Part shown: positions 45,858 through 56,869 of the stretch, piece by piece | Layout: the number at the start of each line of letters is the position of its first letter | Position numbering within the stretch: position 1 is the first letter of the stretch | Assembly: GCA_034440635.1 (NCBI GenBank) | Contig: JAOTON010001130.1 | Location: forward strand, 972,001 to 1,036,000 | Origin: Lepas anatifera | Lineage: Eukaryota; Arthropoda; Thecostraca; Lepadidae | Direction of reading: 5' to 3' | Length of the DNA stretch: 64,000 nucleotides | Notes under the pieces: generated by a model | The model's input: only the letters and a program-made list of their open reading frames with translations | The model's database searches: none | Told to the model about the DNA's origin: nothing | Position numbers and translations under genes: made by a program

Positions 45858-47227
45858 ACACATACACCTACCTTTCGAAGATCAAAGCCAAATTTCCACG
45901 ACAATGCCCAAAGGTACTATTGCTTTCACTGTCGATGTAACTAATCTTTACGGAAACATACCCATGCAAGAGGCGATCTCAGCAACAATGAACCTAATGA
46001 AAAAAACACCAAAACCAAATAAACTTCATTGGACTAGAACTACATGACATTGATAAACTTCTGCATCATTGCTTACAGAACAACTATCTCAGATTTGGCA
46101 AACAGTTCTACCGACAAAAGACAAGTATAACAATGGGAAGTAGAATAGCCCCACCGATCGCCATTGTTTTTATGGACGCAGTGGAATTTCTTTTCCTTGC
46201 CTCACTCGACCATCAACCCCTTATCTACATAAGATATATTGATGATATACTTGGAATTTGGTGTCATGGCTCTGAGCTTCTAGATTCATTTTATCAGTCC
46301 ATTAACAGCTTTCATCCATCCCTAAAATTTTCCATCGAACGAACGGACCAATCGGAGAGTAATAGCTTAGCATTCCTTGACACAACGCTCACTATTCATC
46401 CTAATGGCAAATATTGTACGGAGTTATATATCAAGCCGATGGCAGCTCCAATAATCCTCCCCTACAATTCGGCTCATTCCATTCAAACAAAAAAGTCAAT
46501 TCTGTATTCCCAGCTACTACGAGCTAAAAGGGTTGGATCAGACAAAGAAGCTCAAAAACGTGGTCTGCTCAAAATTGAAAATATCTTTAAAGTGAACGGG
46601 TATCCTAACAATTTGATCCAGCGAACTAAAAGTAGACTGTTCCGAGAGAACATTACGAAGCTAACCCGTCCAAAAACAGATGAACGCACTTACATTAGGC
46701 TACCCTTCATAGACGATGAGCTTTCCCATAAAGTATCCCATGCCGTCAAAACTTCAAAACTACCGTTCCAGATCACATGGTTAAGCGGGAAAACGCTAGC
46801 TAACAAAATTACTAGATCGGCCCTAGACCCACCTCCATGTCCCGCCGGTAACAGGCGCTGCTTCTGCTGCATGGCGGGACTGGAAGGTGGATGCCACCAA
46901 CGGAACTCCGTTTATGAAATTACTTGTCAACTCTGCTCCAAAATTTACATTGGTGAAAATAAGCGTATGATCAGAGAAAGATACATGGAACATCTCAGAG
47001 ACGCAAGAAACAAAACTAAAAATACACCCTTCGGCGAACATTTAAAAAACGAGCATCCTCAAATTACTAATATAGACCACACTAAACTAAACATTAAAAT
47101 TCTTAGGGTCTGCAAAGATGTTGCAGAGGTTAAAATCAGCGAATCTATTGAAATTCGGAAAAATAAACCCCAGCTAAACATAATGTCATCCTCCTGGACC
47201 CTCCTGAAGCCCATGCAATACCGATAG
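45858..47227 (+). pseudogene. Penelope-like reverse transcriptase/GIY-YIG polyprotein, 5'-truncated
   Basis: An upstream frame segment (about 45858-46025) has FTVDVTNLYGNIP, the first catalytic RT motif. A frame change near 46025-46050 leads into the long frame whose Met is at 46133. In that 364-aa frame: MGSRIAPPIA at 1-10, YIDD catalytic box at 35-38, FLDTTL near 81-86, a Cys/His linker RCFCCMAG...GGCH at about 242-254, GIY-YIG motifs VYEI (260-263) and YIG (272-274), Arg281 and Glu286. The nuclease nicks target DNA and the RT copies from it. The key residues are intact, but the N-terminal third is missing. Confidence 0.85.
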
Positions 47228-47332
47228 TCATCGTCATAATAGGCAAGTTGTATAAATTGTAACTATGTGTTGAAATGTATGTGAGCTGTTTATATCTAGA
47301 AATGAATGGAGAATGTGAGAATAATTGAATGC

Positions 47333-47376
<44 letters not shown>

Positions 47377-47627
47377 CTCGGAATGGAAATGTATGTACAA
47401 GATATAGTAAGAATTGAAAGTGTATTAGGCAACCACGCGTGTGTATCATAATTCTAAATTTTCAAATGTTGTAAAATTCTGCCACCTGTCCATTCGCTGT
47501 CGTGATCATACCCCATGGGCGAAATATATTGACTGTTAATTTTCGGACAAGTTTTATATAATATGAGCATCAGGCTGTTATTTCTCATTTACATAAGTAC
47601 AATTATTAAAAAAACATTTATTTGCAG

Positions 47628-47807
47628 CCGGAGGATCGGTGTATGAAGAACGCAGATCGGTTGGAGCGGATGTGGCATCGTGAGCTGGAACAGAAGGGAG
47701 AGAAGCGCGCCTCCCTGACGCTGACCCTCATCAGGGCGTTTCGAACCCGGATCTTCGTCACCACCCTGCTGCTGGTGGTCTCCAACACGCTGGCGCTGGT
47801 CGGCCCC
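47628..47807 (+). CDS. ABCC5: ABCC5-like transporter, exon C (first transmembrane helix)
   Basis: The acceptor TTTATTTGCAG ends at 47627 and the donor GTGAGT starts at 47808. The exon is exactly 60 codons, phase 0 at both ends. It encodes PEDRCMKNADRLERMWHREL, a charged linker, then LIRAFRTRIFVTTLLLVVSN and LALVGP. R-ER-W--EL, followed by the first membrane helix ending GP, is the signature start of the first ABCC membrane domain. The Arg/Glu-rich part is cytoplasmic. The Penelope-like element ends just upstream, near the expected branch-point region. Confidence 0.9.
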
Positions 47808-47949
47808 GTGAGTGCCGACCACATCTTCTTTGCTGCTGTACTTCTAGAAACGTGCTCGTAATTCTAGTACAGTTTTGTCACACTGAAGAAATAGCCCTTA
47901 TTTTGTGCCGCTGTATTTTGTAGTCCTTATTTTTCAGCACCGTTGTTTA

Positions 47950-48230
47950 CAGGGGCGTAGAAAAGGGGAGCAGGGACAGTCGCCCCCCCCCCGAGGGCCC
48001 GCAGGGCCCCCTGAGGGCACGGGCTACGCGAAGCGCGGCTCACCCGCACTATGCTCTGTGGCCAAATTTGAAATTTCATACCAGACAGGGCCCTCTTAAG
48101 CTCTCTTCAGCACTTTATTCTGTAACAAGCATGGCCCTTTTTACCCATCAGGGCCCTTTTGGCGCTGTCGCAGGGGCTCTTTTCGGGGTGCCGCCCCCAC
48201 CCCCTGAGCGAAATCCTGGCTACGCCCCTG
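47950..48230. mobile_element. hAT MITE with 8-bp target duplication, in a transporter intron
   Basis: This 281-bp element is flanked by GTTGTTTA on both sides (47942-47949, 48231-48238), a perfect 8-bp duplication. The ends are CAGGGGCGTAGAAAAGG and inverted CAGGGGCGTAGCCAGG. An 8-bp duplication with CAGGG ends is diagnostic of hAT. It is GC-rich inside and has no coding frame. It anchors the identification of the CAGGGGCG/CAGTGGCG fragments elsewhere in the window. Confidence 0.9.
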
Positions 48231-48238
48231 GTTGTTTA

Positions 48239-48910
48239 CGTGTTCATGGCTGGGATTGGTAAGCTACAAATAAATTGCGCTAAAAATAACCTGTGCACGT
48301 GTTACTACTAAAATTTTTTAGAAATAAAAACCAAGCCAGCTTTAGCCCACTCAAGCTTCACGTATCTGTCAGATTCATACACTTCAAACAGCAGCAGTGA
48401 ATTTATCATTGCGTCACTGGGAACCAAAGAAGGAAGAATGCACTACTTTGGGATCTAAACAGCACATTTAGATATTCAAAAGGGGACTTTTGTTTTCTTC
48501 TGGTTCGCCGTTCCCTCTTCGCCCTACAACAGACATAGTTAGGGGGCCATCCAGCCAAGTGCACGATTGGTATCTATTGCCTGGCTAGAAACAGTTCTGC
48601 AGGCATTTAGGCAGAAAAGAGCACTTGTACCCGGTGGGAAAAATCCTAAGTGCTAGGTTCAATGTTGAGTGCTGGGGAAGGGAGATGGATGCCAGTTTGT
48701 ATGCAAACACGATCTCAACACTAGTGATATTATTTTGCGCCCAATCCACAACGTTCTTTCTCGGATCATTCCTGCTGGCTATTTTGAAGTTAGTCTCGGA
48801 GGAGCTCGATTTTTACACTAACCAATAAAATGTATTCCCATTAAAGATAAGCATGCTGGTTTCTCTGTGGGCTTGCCCTCAGGCTAATCTATGATTCCGA
48901 CTTCCATCAG
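48239..48910. other. Rest of intron C
   Basis: The intron ends with a usable acceptor (ACTTCCATCAG at 48900-48910). A tempting alternative acceptor at 48881 (CCCTCAG) is phase-incompatible: it gives a stop in phase 0. Confidence 0.6.
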
Positions 48911-49061
48911 TCGATACTGCTGCGCGAGATGATCCTGTACTTGAACGACCAGAGTGCCCCCTGGTCCTGGGCCATCACCCTACTGGTGCTTATGATCCTC
49001 GTCCGCTTCGTATCCATCTACTTCATGGCCGGAGCCTTCGGCATCACAGCTGTCTTCTCAG
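48911..49061 (+). CDS. ABCC5: ABCC5-like transporter, exon D (second transmembrane helix)
   Basis: 151 nt: 50 codons plus one base (phase 1), donor G|GTGCCG. It encodes SILLREMILYLNDQSAP, then the membrane helix WAITLLVLMILVRFVSIYFM and GAFGITAVFS. Joined to exon C it reads ...LVGPSILLREMI, paralleling the GP-F-VK-LLEY segment of ABCC5-type proteins. The alignment with the family is what selects the 48911 start. Confidence 0.85.
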
Positions 49062-49303
49062 GTGCCGGCTGTCTCTTCTGGTGGAAGACGATGTAACAGA
49101 AATACCTTGCTAGCAATGCCACTTCTTTTCGTATAAGTAGATGAAATAGATAATTGGACTAGCTAACTAGACCCCGCTTCTCATAGAAGTAGGTGAATGA
49201 GGAACATTTTCCGAGCCGACTAAGTTTTGAGGAAGATGTTAGATCAGGTGGGACAGCTGTAGCAGTTGATGCATCGTTAATACCTCGTCCTCTCGCTGGG
49301 CAG

Positions 49304-49459
49304 CTGGTCGGGCCACGGGAGCTCTGCAAGTGATGCTCTTCCAGAAGGTCCTCCGACTCGCATCAGCCTCCGACCAGATCCTCGGCAAGGTCGTCAACAT
49401 TTGCATCAACGACATGACTCGCCTGTCGGAGGCACTGCGGATCGCCGCTTTCGTGATCT
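49304..49459 (+). CDS. ABCC5: ABCC5-like transporter, exon E (coupling region of TMD1)
   Basis: The acceptor GGGCAG ends at 49303 and the donor CT|GTGAGTAAG starts at 49460. The first two bases complete the codon begun in exon D, and the exon ends in phase 1. It encodes GRATGALQVMLFQKVLRL, GKVVNICINDMTRLSEAL and AAFVI. R--GAL----F-KVL-L followed by G--VN--ND--R--EA is the conserved intracellular loop of ABCC membrane domains that contacts the nucleotide-binding domains. Downstream exons, including both ATP-binding domains, are not found in the remaining 14.5 kb. Confidence 0.9.
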
Positions 49460-49497
49460 GTGAGTAAGCTGTGTAGCCTCCTCTGGTATTGCTTTAA

Positions 49498-50180
49498 CAC
49501 GCGCAGTGGAGAGGGGCTTGGCGTCTTTGGAACGGGGTCCTAAAGTGGTCCCTGAGATCTCGGAAACCAAGAAGGTTAAAAAAGCGCCCGTTGAGGTGGG
49601 TGTGTGGGGGCGATAGTGATCTACCTAAAGGAAAAATCGCATTGACCTAGGGCAATATCTTCAAGGTCAAACGAGGTTGTAAAGGTTAAATCTGGGCCGC
49701 GCTGGAGACCTATTGGGAAATGCCGTGATTATGCAGAAAAAATCCGGGAATAGACCAAAACCGGACTAATTTCGTAGATGGAAGATTCCGCACAATGTTC
49801 TCTGAAATTTTGAAGTTAAGGTCACCCCAGGTCAATGACCTATGACAACAATATGACAGCTTTCCTATAATTTATAATATAACTAGCACTATAGAAACCT
49901 TTTGACGAGAAAACAGGGTTTGACCTTTGAAAAACACTAAACTTTACCTGTGACATTGACCTTGACATTGAGTAGCATTAACTATGAGGTCATAGCATGA
50001 CATACGTCGTACTGAATAATGTCATCTGACCGGAATACTGGGGTCAATGATATGGACCTGCGAACTTTGACCTTCACCTTCAGTTGGGTTGACTGACATA
50101 TATGTAATCTGATTAAATAACGTTATTACGTCACCACTTTGATTTGCTTGCTTTGCCTCCAGTGAAGCAGTAAAGAGGGG
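49498..50180 (+). repeat. GACCT-rich dispersed repeat, copy 1
   Basis: It starts after TTAA with CACGCGCAG, like the 1-kb TTAA family. It contains a block (about 49640-50140) repeated in direct orientation at about 53735-54240, including ATTGGGAAATGCCGTGATTA and AACTAGCACTAT. It is dense in TGACCT/TGACC words. The right end is undefined. Confidence 0.55.
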
Positions 50181-50695
50181 CTGTTCTTAAGTCTGCAATT
50201 CCTCGCTGACCGAAGCTGTCCTCTCATATATGAGTCTCTTCTGATTTTGGTTCTTTGTTTCCTGAAGCTGATAATTTTATATCTAGCATAGCCTGGATGC
50301 ACTGGCTTTACTAAAATTAAAAATTGTCCGATTAAAGATTGGCGGAATGCACTCTCGCCCCCGAGCCTTGACCCCAGGAGTCAATTTAGGTATGATTCAT
50401 TGCATAAAATTTAAGTAAATTGAAATCTCTCTTAGTTTTCCTCTCACTGGCTTGATGTCTACTTGACCTGCTCTTGCTCCTTATTTTCGAACTGATCACT
50501 GATTGAGTGATCAGGCTTTCTAAACTGTTTTCATGTTATCAAAGGGAGTGGACCACGTGGTGAAAATCCTAAAAAGCAATTTTAGAACAAGAGAGGTCTG
50601 AAAACCAGGAAACTGCATTTTTCCCCACTTTCATACGCTAAAAACAGAAATATATCCTCTTTTCTAACAATATGTGACGTCATCAAAATAACACT

Positions 50696-51044
50696 GCACT
50701 GAAAACCGGTGGAGAACCCGTAGAGTTCTTGCACTTAACTTGCACCATACACTCAAAACCGCTCAGGAGAACTTTGCCACAAACTTCTCCCATTAGAAGC
50801 CAGTGGTGTCTCCCTGTTCTATCCCAATACCTCATTGAGTTCTTTGAGTTTTGGCGGGAAAGTGTAAGAAGTCCCACGTTTCTTTCGGATGAGAACCCAT
50901 TGGGACCGTTCTCATGCAAGAGAACACGCGAGCACCGGCACTCAAATAAATCGATTTTAGTTTCTTCGTAAAGAACGCAAAGAAGGGATAGCGTTCTCGA
51001 ACTACTTCTCGGGAATGGTTTCAGCTGATTGTGCGCGTGCGTGA
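50696..51044. repeat. Inverted-repeat unit, left copy
   Basis: Two modules. A (50696-50749) begins CACTGAAAACCGGTGGAGAA and B (50750-51044) begins CACTCAAAACCGCTC. Both recur inverted at 53075-53127 and 53154-53448. A 138-aa - strand frame is open through it by chance. Confidence 0.75.
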
Positions 51045-53050
51045 CGCGGCTGGGCTGCGTCGCCATGGCAACACAACGACGCGACAGCGGATGGTTCATT
51101 TGCAGTGGGAAGCTTCGGGAGTTGAGAAGTGGAGCATCTGGCGCCTGTTTTGTTAAGGTAAGTGTGACGGCACTTTGTTAATTGGTAACAACTGTCGTGT
51201 ATGGTAACTAAATGTGGCTACTGGCCTATGGAAAATTTGCATCTTTGTACAAAACTGTGGTACCACCGACCCTTTGTGGCAGACCTGGCAAAACGTTTGG
51301 ATGGGGTCAGCCCTGGAAAAAAATTAAAAAACGTAGTGTTTCTGAAGAACAAAAAACAAAACGCTTTGCGTTTTGAAGAAGGGTCCCGGAATCCACTGGC
51401 GATGTGCAGTTAGGTTGACTTTTCCGTCTTCCTGTGAAGGGCGGAGTTTGGGAAGGGGGAGGGTTGTTTTGTCCATCCGTCCATAGGCAGATCTTGAATT
51501 TCCGATCAGGGGAGAGACACATGTTCAGGGCGTCATCCAGACCTGGGGGACGCCAATGCCAGGGGCGGAAAAAATATATCCGTTGGGCGCCAAATCCGAC
51601 CGCGATAGCGCTTATTCTTGCTTCCCGGGAAGGAAGCAACATTTATGGGGGCCCCCTTGACCTTTCAGAAAGTGTCTCTCAGGGGGCATCGATAGTCGGT
51701 TGGGCGAAGTGGTGGCAAAAGTCTTTAAAAAGTCTCTTTGTCCCATAGATCGGTCTATGCATCCCTCATATTTCTCTGATATATCTTAAAAATAAAGCTG
51801 GTAAAATATAGCTTATGAACCGGCATCTTAATGCTCAAATAGAACAGACCAGTGGCGGATCCAAGAGGCCTGCCCTTTAGAAATGTCCGAGCCGCAATAG
51901 TAAATGCATAGCTGGATGCTGTCCGAGATGCTGGTGGGGCAGGCTCCAAGCCCCCACACCCCCTCTCAAATGAAGTCTTGGATCTGCTACATTAACTCAA
52001 ACGTTTGGGTGTTTTTGGTCCATTTTTCGCGTGTTTTGAGCCGACTCATTACCTTTTTCAGAGGCAGAACAAGTGGCGGCCATCAAAAGCCTGCTCGGGA
52101 CTGCTGGGTTGGTGGTTCGTCAAAGCTGAAAATCGAGGTGGTCAGCCTAGTCCTCGGAGATCAGCAGCTTTTAGAGGAGATTCTGGACGTGAGTGGGCTT
52201 CACGCAAAGCCCTGTGCGTTTGTGAACAGATATCTTCTTTTATCTGCAGAAATAAGGGGCTGATCTTTAGTTATGCTCCCTTTATAGGGGCGTTCGACCT
52301 CCCTACTGACGTCATGTGCCTTCACTGTTTGCAGGCCACATCATAACAGCTTTGATCCGTTTGTGTTACAATATAAAGAAAACGCATTGTGTTGTTTTGT
52401 CGCCAAGTGAATCTTTATGAGTCTATAAATATTTGATTGAACATCAGTGCATTGTATTAACCTTGGCGTGATTTGCCATGCCTCACCACACCAGTTTCAC
52501 TTCTTTGGCATCCCATTCTTTTGGAGAAGTCACGGTTACGTATGCCCATTTTCAGCTTCAGTTCTGTGTGAATTATCCGCTTTTTTCTAAGTGCTTAACA
52601 ATTTGGCCGAGACTAAAACACGAGGTCATGTTTCTGATTAGCTCCACCACAACAGTGGAGCTTATCAAAAATGTGACTTGACATCCGGCCCTAGACCTAA
52701 TTGCTAAGTACTACGAATAAGCGGATAATTTACGTGAAGCTAGCGGTATTCCTCCTTTAAGCACCATATGAAAGAATATTAGCACGTCTTCAAGAAGAAA
52801 GGTAGTCGTTCTCAGAGTAGACGCAGCGTGAAAATTTCGAGAATCTATTACTTCTTGAAAGATGGATACGGCTTCTTTTAGAAAACTCTAAAAACCGGAA
52901 AGGGTACTCACAGAATATTCTTAAGACAGCTGAGAACTGTTTGAATTCTCCTGAAAGAAATGAAATACGTTTCACCGAAGAACGTAAAGAAGCGCATCAC
53001 GTCTCGATATGAGAAACCCTATCAGTCTCGTTGAGAACCCTGACAGGTCT
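51045..53050. other. Downstream intron; MITE ends, no gene
   Basis: It contains CAGGGGCGG at about 51559 and CAGTGGCGGATCCAAGAGG at 51852, with an imperfect inverted partner near 51980 (TCTTGGATCTGCTAC). The frames at 51904-52346 show no family feature. Confidence 0.4.
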
Positions 53051-53074
53051 TAAAATTTGCTGTCCGATTATTGA

Positions 53075-53448
53075 TATGGTGCAAGTTAAGTGCAAGAACT
53101 CTACGGGTTCTCCACTGGCTTTCAGTGTATCAATAATCAGACAGCAAATTTTTTCACGCACGCGCACAATCAGCTGAAACCATTCCCGAGAAGTAGTTCG
53201 AGAACGCTATCCCTTCTTTGCGTTCTTTACGAAGAAACTAAAATCGATGTATTTGAGTGCCGGTGCTCGCCTCTTCTCTTGCATGAGAACGGTCCCAATG
53301 GGTTCTCATCCGAAAGATACGTGGGGCTTCTTACACTTTCCCGCCAAAATGCAAAGAACTCAATGAGGTATTGGGATAGAACAGGGAGACACCACTGGCT
53401 TCTAATGGGAGAAGTTTGTGGCAAAGTTCTCCTGAGCGGTTTTGAGTG
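53075..53448. repeat. Inverted-repeat unit, right copy, modules swapped
   Basis: The inverse of A is at 53075-53127 and the inverse of B at 53154-53448 (295 bp, equal to the left B). A simple inversion would place B first, so the module order is permuted. A' is itself flanked by an inverted pair (53052-53075 and 53129-53153, AATTTGCTGTC-GATTATTGAT type). It is open as part of a 180-aa + frame, judged accidental. Confidence 0.75.
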
Positions 53449-53734
53449 TGCTGATAACACTGGTCAACAAAATTTTAACTTTTGTCATGGATCCAATACA
53501 AAACAGTCCGTTTCTAAGGTAATTTGTGGCGCTGAACACAAATGTGGCAGCAGAAATGCCGCATCAGATCAGAATTTTGAGATCCAGTATGTCTGTGTGT
53601 CGTGTTTGTGCAAGCCTACTCGGCATCAGTGACATTGATAGTGCAAACCCCAAGAGGTCTAGGAAAATGAACGCTTGGGTGGTTGTGGAGGCTAGCGTAT
53701 TCTACACTAAACTCGATTTTCATAGACTTAGATC

Positions 53735-54240
53735 AATATATTCAAGTTAAAACGAGGCCATATAGGTTAAATTCTGTATGTGCAGTGTAGCCATTGGGAA
53801 ATGCCGTGATTATGCGATGAGAAGCCGTATATGGAGAGATAGGTACCTCAGTAACGGAAGAAAGGTCTGAGGCAATGTTCTCTCAAACCTTTAGGTCAAG
53901 GTCGTTCAAGGCCATTGACCTTTGACGTCAATATATTACATTGTGGGTACTGCAACTAGCACTATGGCAACTGTCGGGCGGGAAATCAGGTTTGACCTTG
54001 ACCTATGACCTTTGACTTGAACCTCGGACCTTGAGCTCAAGATTGAGTGACCTAGCCTATGACGTCAGAACAGAATATACATCATATTAGGCGACGTGAT
54101 CCGACCGAAGGCACTAGGGTCAATGAACTTTAAATGGTGGTATCACCTTGACTTATGACTTTTTAATTCGACTTGACCTTCAAGGGAGGTGACTCTGACA
54201 TGAAATCCTCATCATATAATGTTGCGACGTCACCACTCGG
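53735..54240 (+). repeat. GACCT-rich dispersed repeat, copy 2
   Basis: Direct relative of 49640-50140, with many TGACCTTTGACC-like words between 53890 and 54190. Confidence 0.55.
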
Positions 54241-55024
54241 TCTACAGTACCGGCGAGCTTGTGCGACCGAGCGCAAACCTTGTTCAATGTACAATGTTCA
54301 TGCACTTGAAGTGAGGTAGTCTTCCGTTGCAATAAACTCACATGTATAGTGATAAACTGCATTGTCTGGGTGCAGATAATCCGGATTCTCGATAGCCTTG
54401 ACCTAGATTTATCCACAAAAGTCTAGGCTCATGACTGTGTGTGGAAAGTGTAGGGCTATACACCAGGTATGCTCTGGGGAAGAAACCAGGTCCGATGGCA
54501 AAAAACGGTTACTAAATTTGAAATCAGCGGTATCGAAATAGGTAGAAACAGGTGCTCACGTGCCGGATCCATTTTGGCTGTTGACCAGTGTATTCAGTGA
54601 AATCCCAAACGTTGATCATAGATTCGCTACAAAGCTCCATTCACAGCATTTCTGCACGGCGAAAATAGCATGCAGAAGGTACAATAAGAAGCAGTGGTGC
54701 AAGAACTGAACGTCAGATGTCACTACGGCGGCCAAGTTTATGCAGTGGTGGAAATGTTATGCATATGTCTGATGTAAGAAAACAATTTCAGAGTTGGATT
54801 TTGACAAAAACATTTGTAACTTGTTTGGGCAAGTACGGGGGAGGGAGGATGTGATGTGTATTGCGGTTATTGCACTAATTTTGGCCCAATAACGCTCTGA
54901 ACTGGACAACTTTTTGGCTAAGTTCCCGGTCGACATTAAGTTGCGTGCTGGTTCAGTCGCCATCATGATATTATCAGCTAGTGGGCGGGATGTAGGGCTT
55001 ACGACCGATCAGATTACTGCAACC
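54241..55024. other. Downstream intron; nothing recognised
   Basis: No supported feature. Confidence 0.4.
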
Positions 55025-55028
55025 TTAA

Positions 55029-56582
55029 CCCGCGCTCTGCCGGCACCCCGGGAGTTACGCGCCCTGCCGCCATGGCTGAAAAAACCTCCTCTAGTTTACT
55101 GATAGAGAACTTGAATTGTAGGTGGTTGTACGTGCCTTACAGGGACTCAAACGAAACCTCAATCATTTTTCACCTTGTTCGTATATGTTTCACACATGAA
55201 TTCCTATCAAATGTGCCTAAACTAGTCCTTTTAACCAAGCCTGGCAGTTTCATCCCGACCACACCGGCCGCCACGCGCGGCGCGCTGCCGCTGTCCCCGT
55301 GTCCCGGGTACAGCCTCAGACAAGCGGCGCCGGCACCTGGCGCCGGTGCAATGCCTGGGCGCTGAGTGTGGCGGCTGGGCCGACGAGCAAGTGCATTCGC
55401 TGTGTGATGACGCCCCAACGGCGAAACAATTATATGGAACCATTTCAAAAGCGGTAAAGACATTTTGACGTTTGATATGCCATCTGCATAAACCACTAGT
55501 GACCTGTCGGATATATCCTAGCAAACAACTGTCGCAGTCCCCTCTACATTGTACTTATACACATTGTGAACATATGGATTTTCGGGGAATTAATTTGACA
55601 TATTTAGATTTCTCGTGCATAGTCTTGTCTTGGATACTGACGGAAAGATCGCACCTCGGTTCGCTAAACCTAGCAGTACTGACATACGCTCTACCTGGCT
55701 ATAGATGAAAGAAAATTGCATCCATAGGAAAGGGATGTTTTCGGGGAATTCGGACACGAGTTTTCACAGAGTGACGTAGTGTCAGAAATAGCCAAAAAGG
55801 AAATGTCATAATCTAGGCATGCATGGAGAGGGGGTGTGTATGTTTTTCGTCATTCAATTTTTTTAAACACATGAGTGTTCAATAAGATTTTCAGGAAAAT
55901 TCAAGGAACTAAAAGGGCTAGGGATAATTGCACCATTACTACCAATGGATCTTTTTACATCCCCATCCGTTGACTACCCTATTACACGGCAAATTGTCCA
56001 TTTGCCATCCAGCTGTGAACCTGGCACAATGTCAAGTTTGACGTGGGAATCTCCCCTGGGATAACCATGATATAAGGAGGGTGGCCTGAGACCACCCCTC
56101 TCACCCCATTAGCCCCTGCTGATGTTGTCGAGCCCCCTGCCGCTGTCGCCATGCCGTCTGGGGACGTTTTCCAGGAAGCACGCGTTGGAGATGCTGGCTG
56201 GGCCATTGTTCCGTATTTTCACGTGTGTCATTATCGTCTCCTCGATCGCTGTCAGCTGACCAAACCACGAAAATTGTCACCCTTCTACCTGCCGCCTGCG
56301 CTGACGAGCCCGGTCTGTGTCAGAGGCTGTCGCGGGCCCCAGCGGGCCGCGGCACGGGCCGCCACTGCCCGGCGTGAGTAAAAAAGCGCGAACATCACCT
56401 CAATAACTTTCGCTTTACGCAAAAATTTGGAAAGGTATTTACTTTCTGTTTGTCGGGAATAATGCAGAATTGACATAGGAACAGCTACCCCGAGCATTAT
56501 CATCGGGACGGTTAGTTGGATGTAGATATTCGCATTGAAACGGCGAGAGGAGGAAAAAACAGCACCGCCGGCAGGGCGCGGG
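55029..56582. mobile_element. TTAA-flanked non-autonomous transposon, 1554 bp
   Basis: TTAA lies at 55025-55028 and 56583-56586. The left end CCCGCGCTCTGCCGG and inverted right end CCCGCGCCCTGCCGG form a terminal inverted repeat. A second matching stretch lies just inside (CTGAAAAAACCTCCTCT versus CTGTTTTTTCCTCCTCT). The inside is GC-rich near 55240-55390 and 56100-56370, without a transposase. A donor-like GTGAGT at 56374 follows a GC-rich open stretch but matches no transporter segment. Confidence 0.7.
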
Positions 56583-56869
56583 TTAAGGAAGGTATTCCTT
56601 CAGGGTTTGAAACAAGTTAATAGACCCCTTTACTTTGAACTTTAAAGCTGGCGGAAATTTTATACCGAGAGCTTTGGGTGAAATTAAATATGCAGATAGT
56701 GGTTTCTCAGCACGCTCTACAAAGCTGATATCTCAGTTCAAAACCCATTGGGTCATTCCACCATAAATCGACCAAAAATTTCGTAAAATAAAACCTTTCT
56801 ATTTTTGATTCTGTCCAAAATTGGTGTCAACAGGGTTTCAAAGGTGTATGTAGAATCTAACCATGGCGT

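Larger units (their letters stand above)
45059..47596 (+). mobile_element. Penelope-like element with inverted terminal copies
   Basis: Left 45059-45741 and right about 46931-47596 are near-identical inverted copies. Each carries the 3' end of the GIY-YIG region, a (TA)n tract (45279-45334 and 47335-47374) and the same outer end (TATGTAAATGAG / CTCATTTACATA). Between them is one + strand polymerase region. Terminal repeats in direct or inverted order, with a 5'-truncated copy upstream, are characteristic of Penelope-like insertions. It ends only about 30 bp before transporter exon C. Confidence 0.8.

Noticed and set aside
48881..48910. Acceptor CCCTCAG upstream of exon D
   Set aside because: From phase 0 it gives an immediate stop (GCT AAT CTA TGA). 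The acceptor at 48910 keeps the frame and fits the family.
50683..51099. 138-aa frame shared with 53090-53632
   Set aside because: It lies in the inverted repeat modules. The two frames diverge by rearrangement, and the composition gives no domain.
56100..56380. Further transporter exon ending at GTGAGT 56374
   Set aside because: Translations in all frames lack the expected ABCC membrane sequence, and the region lies inside a TTAA element.
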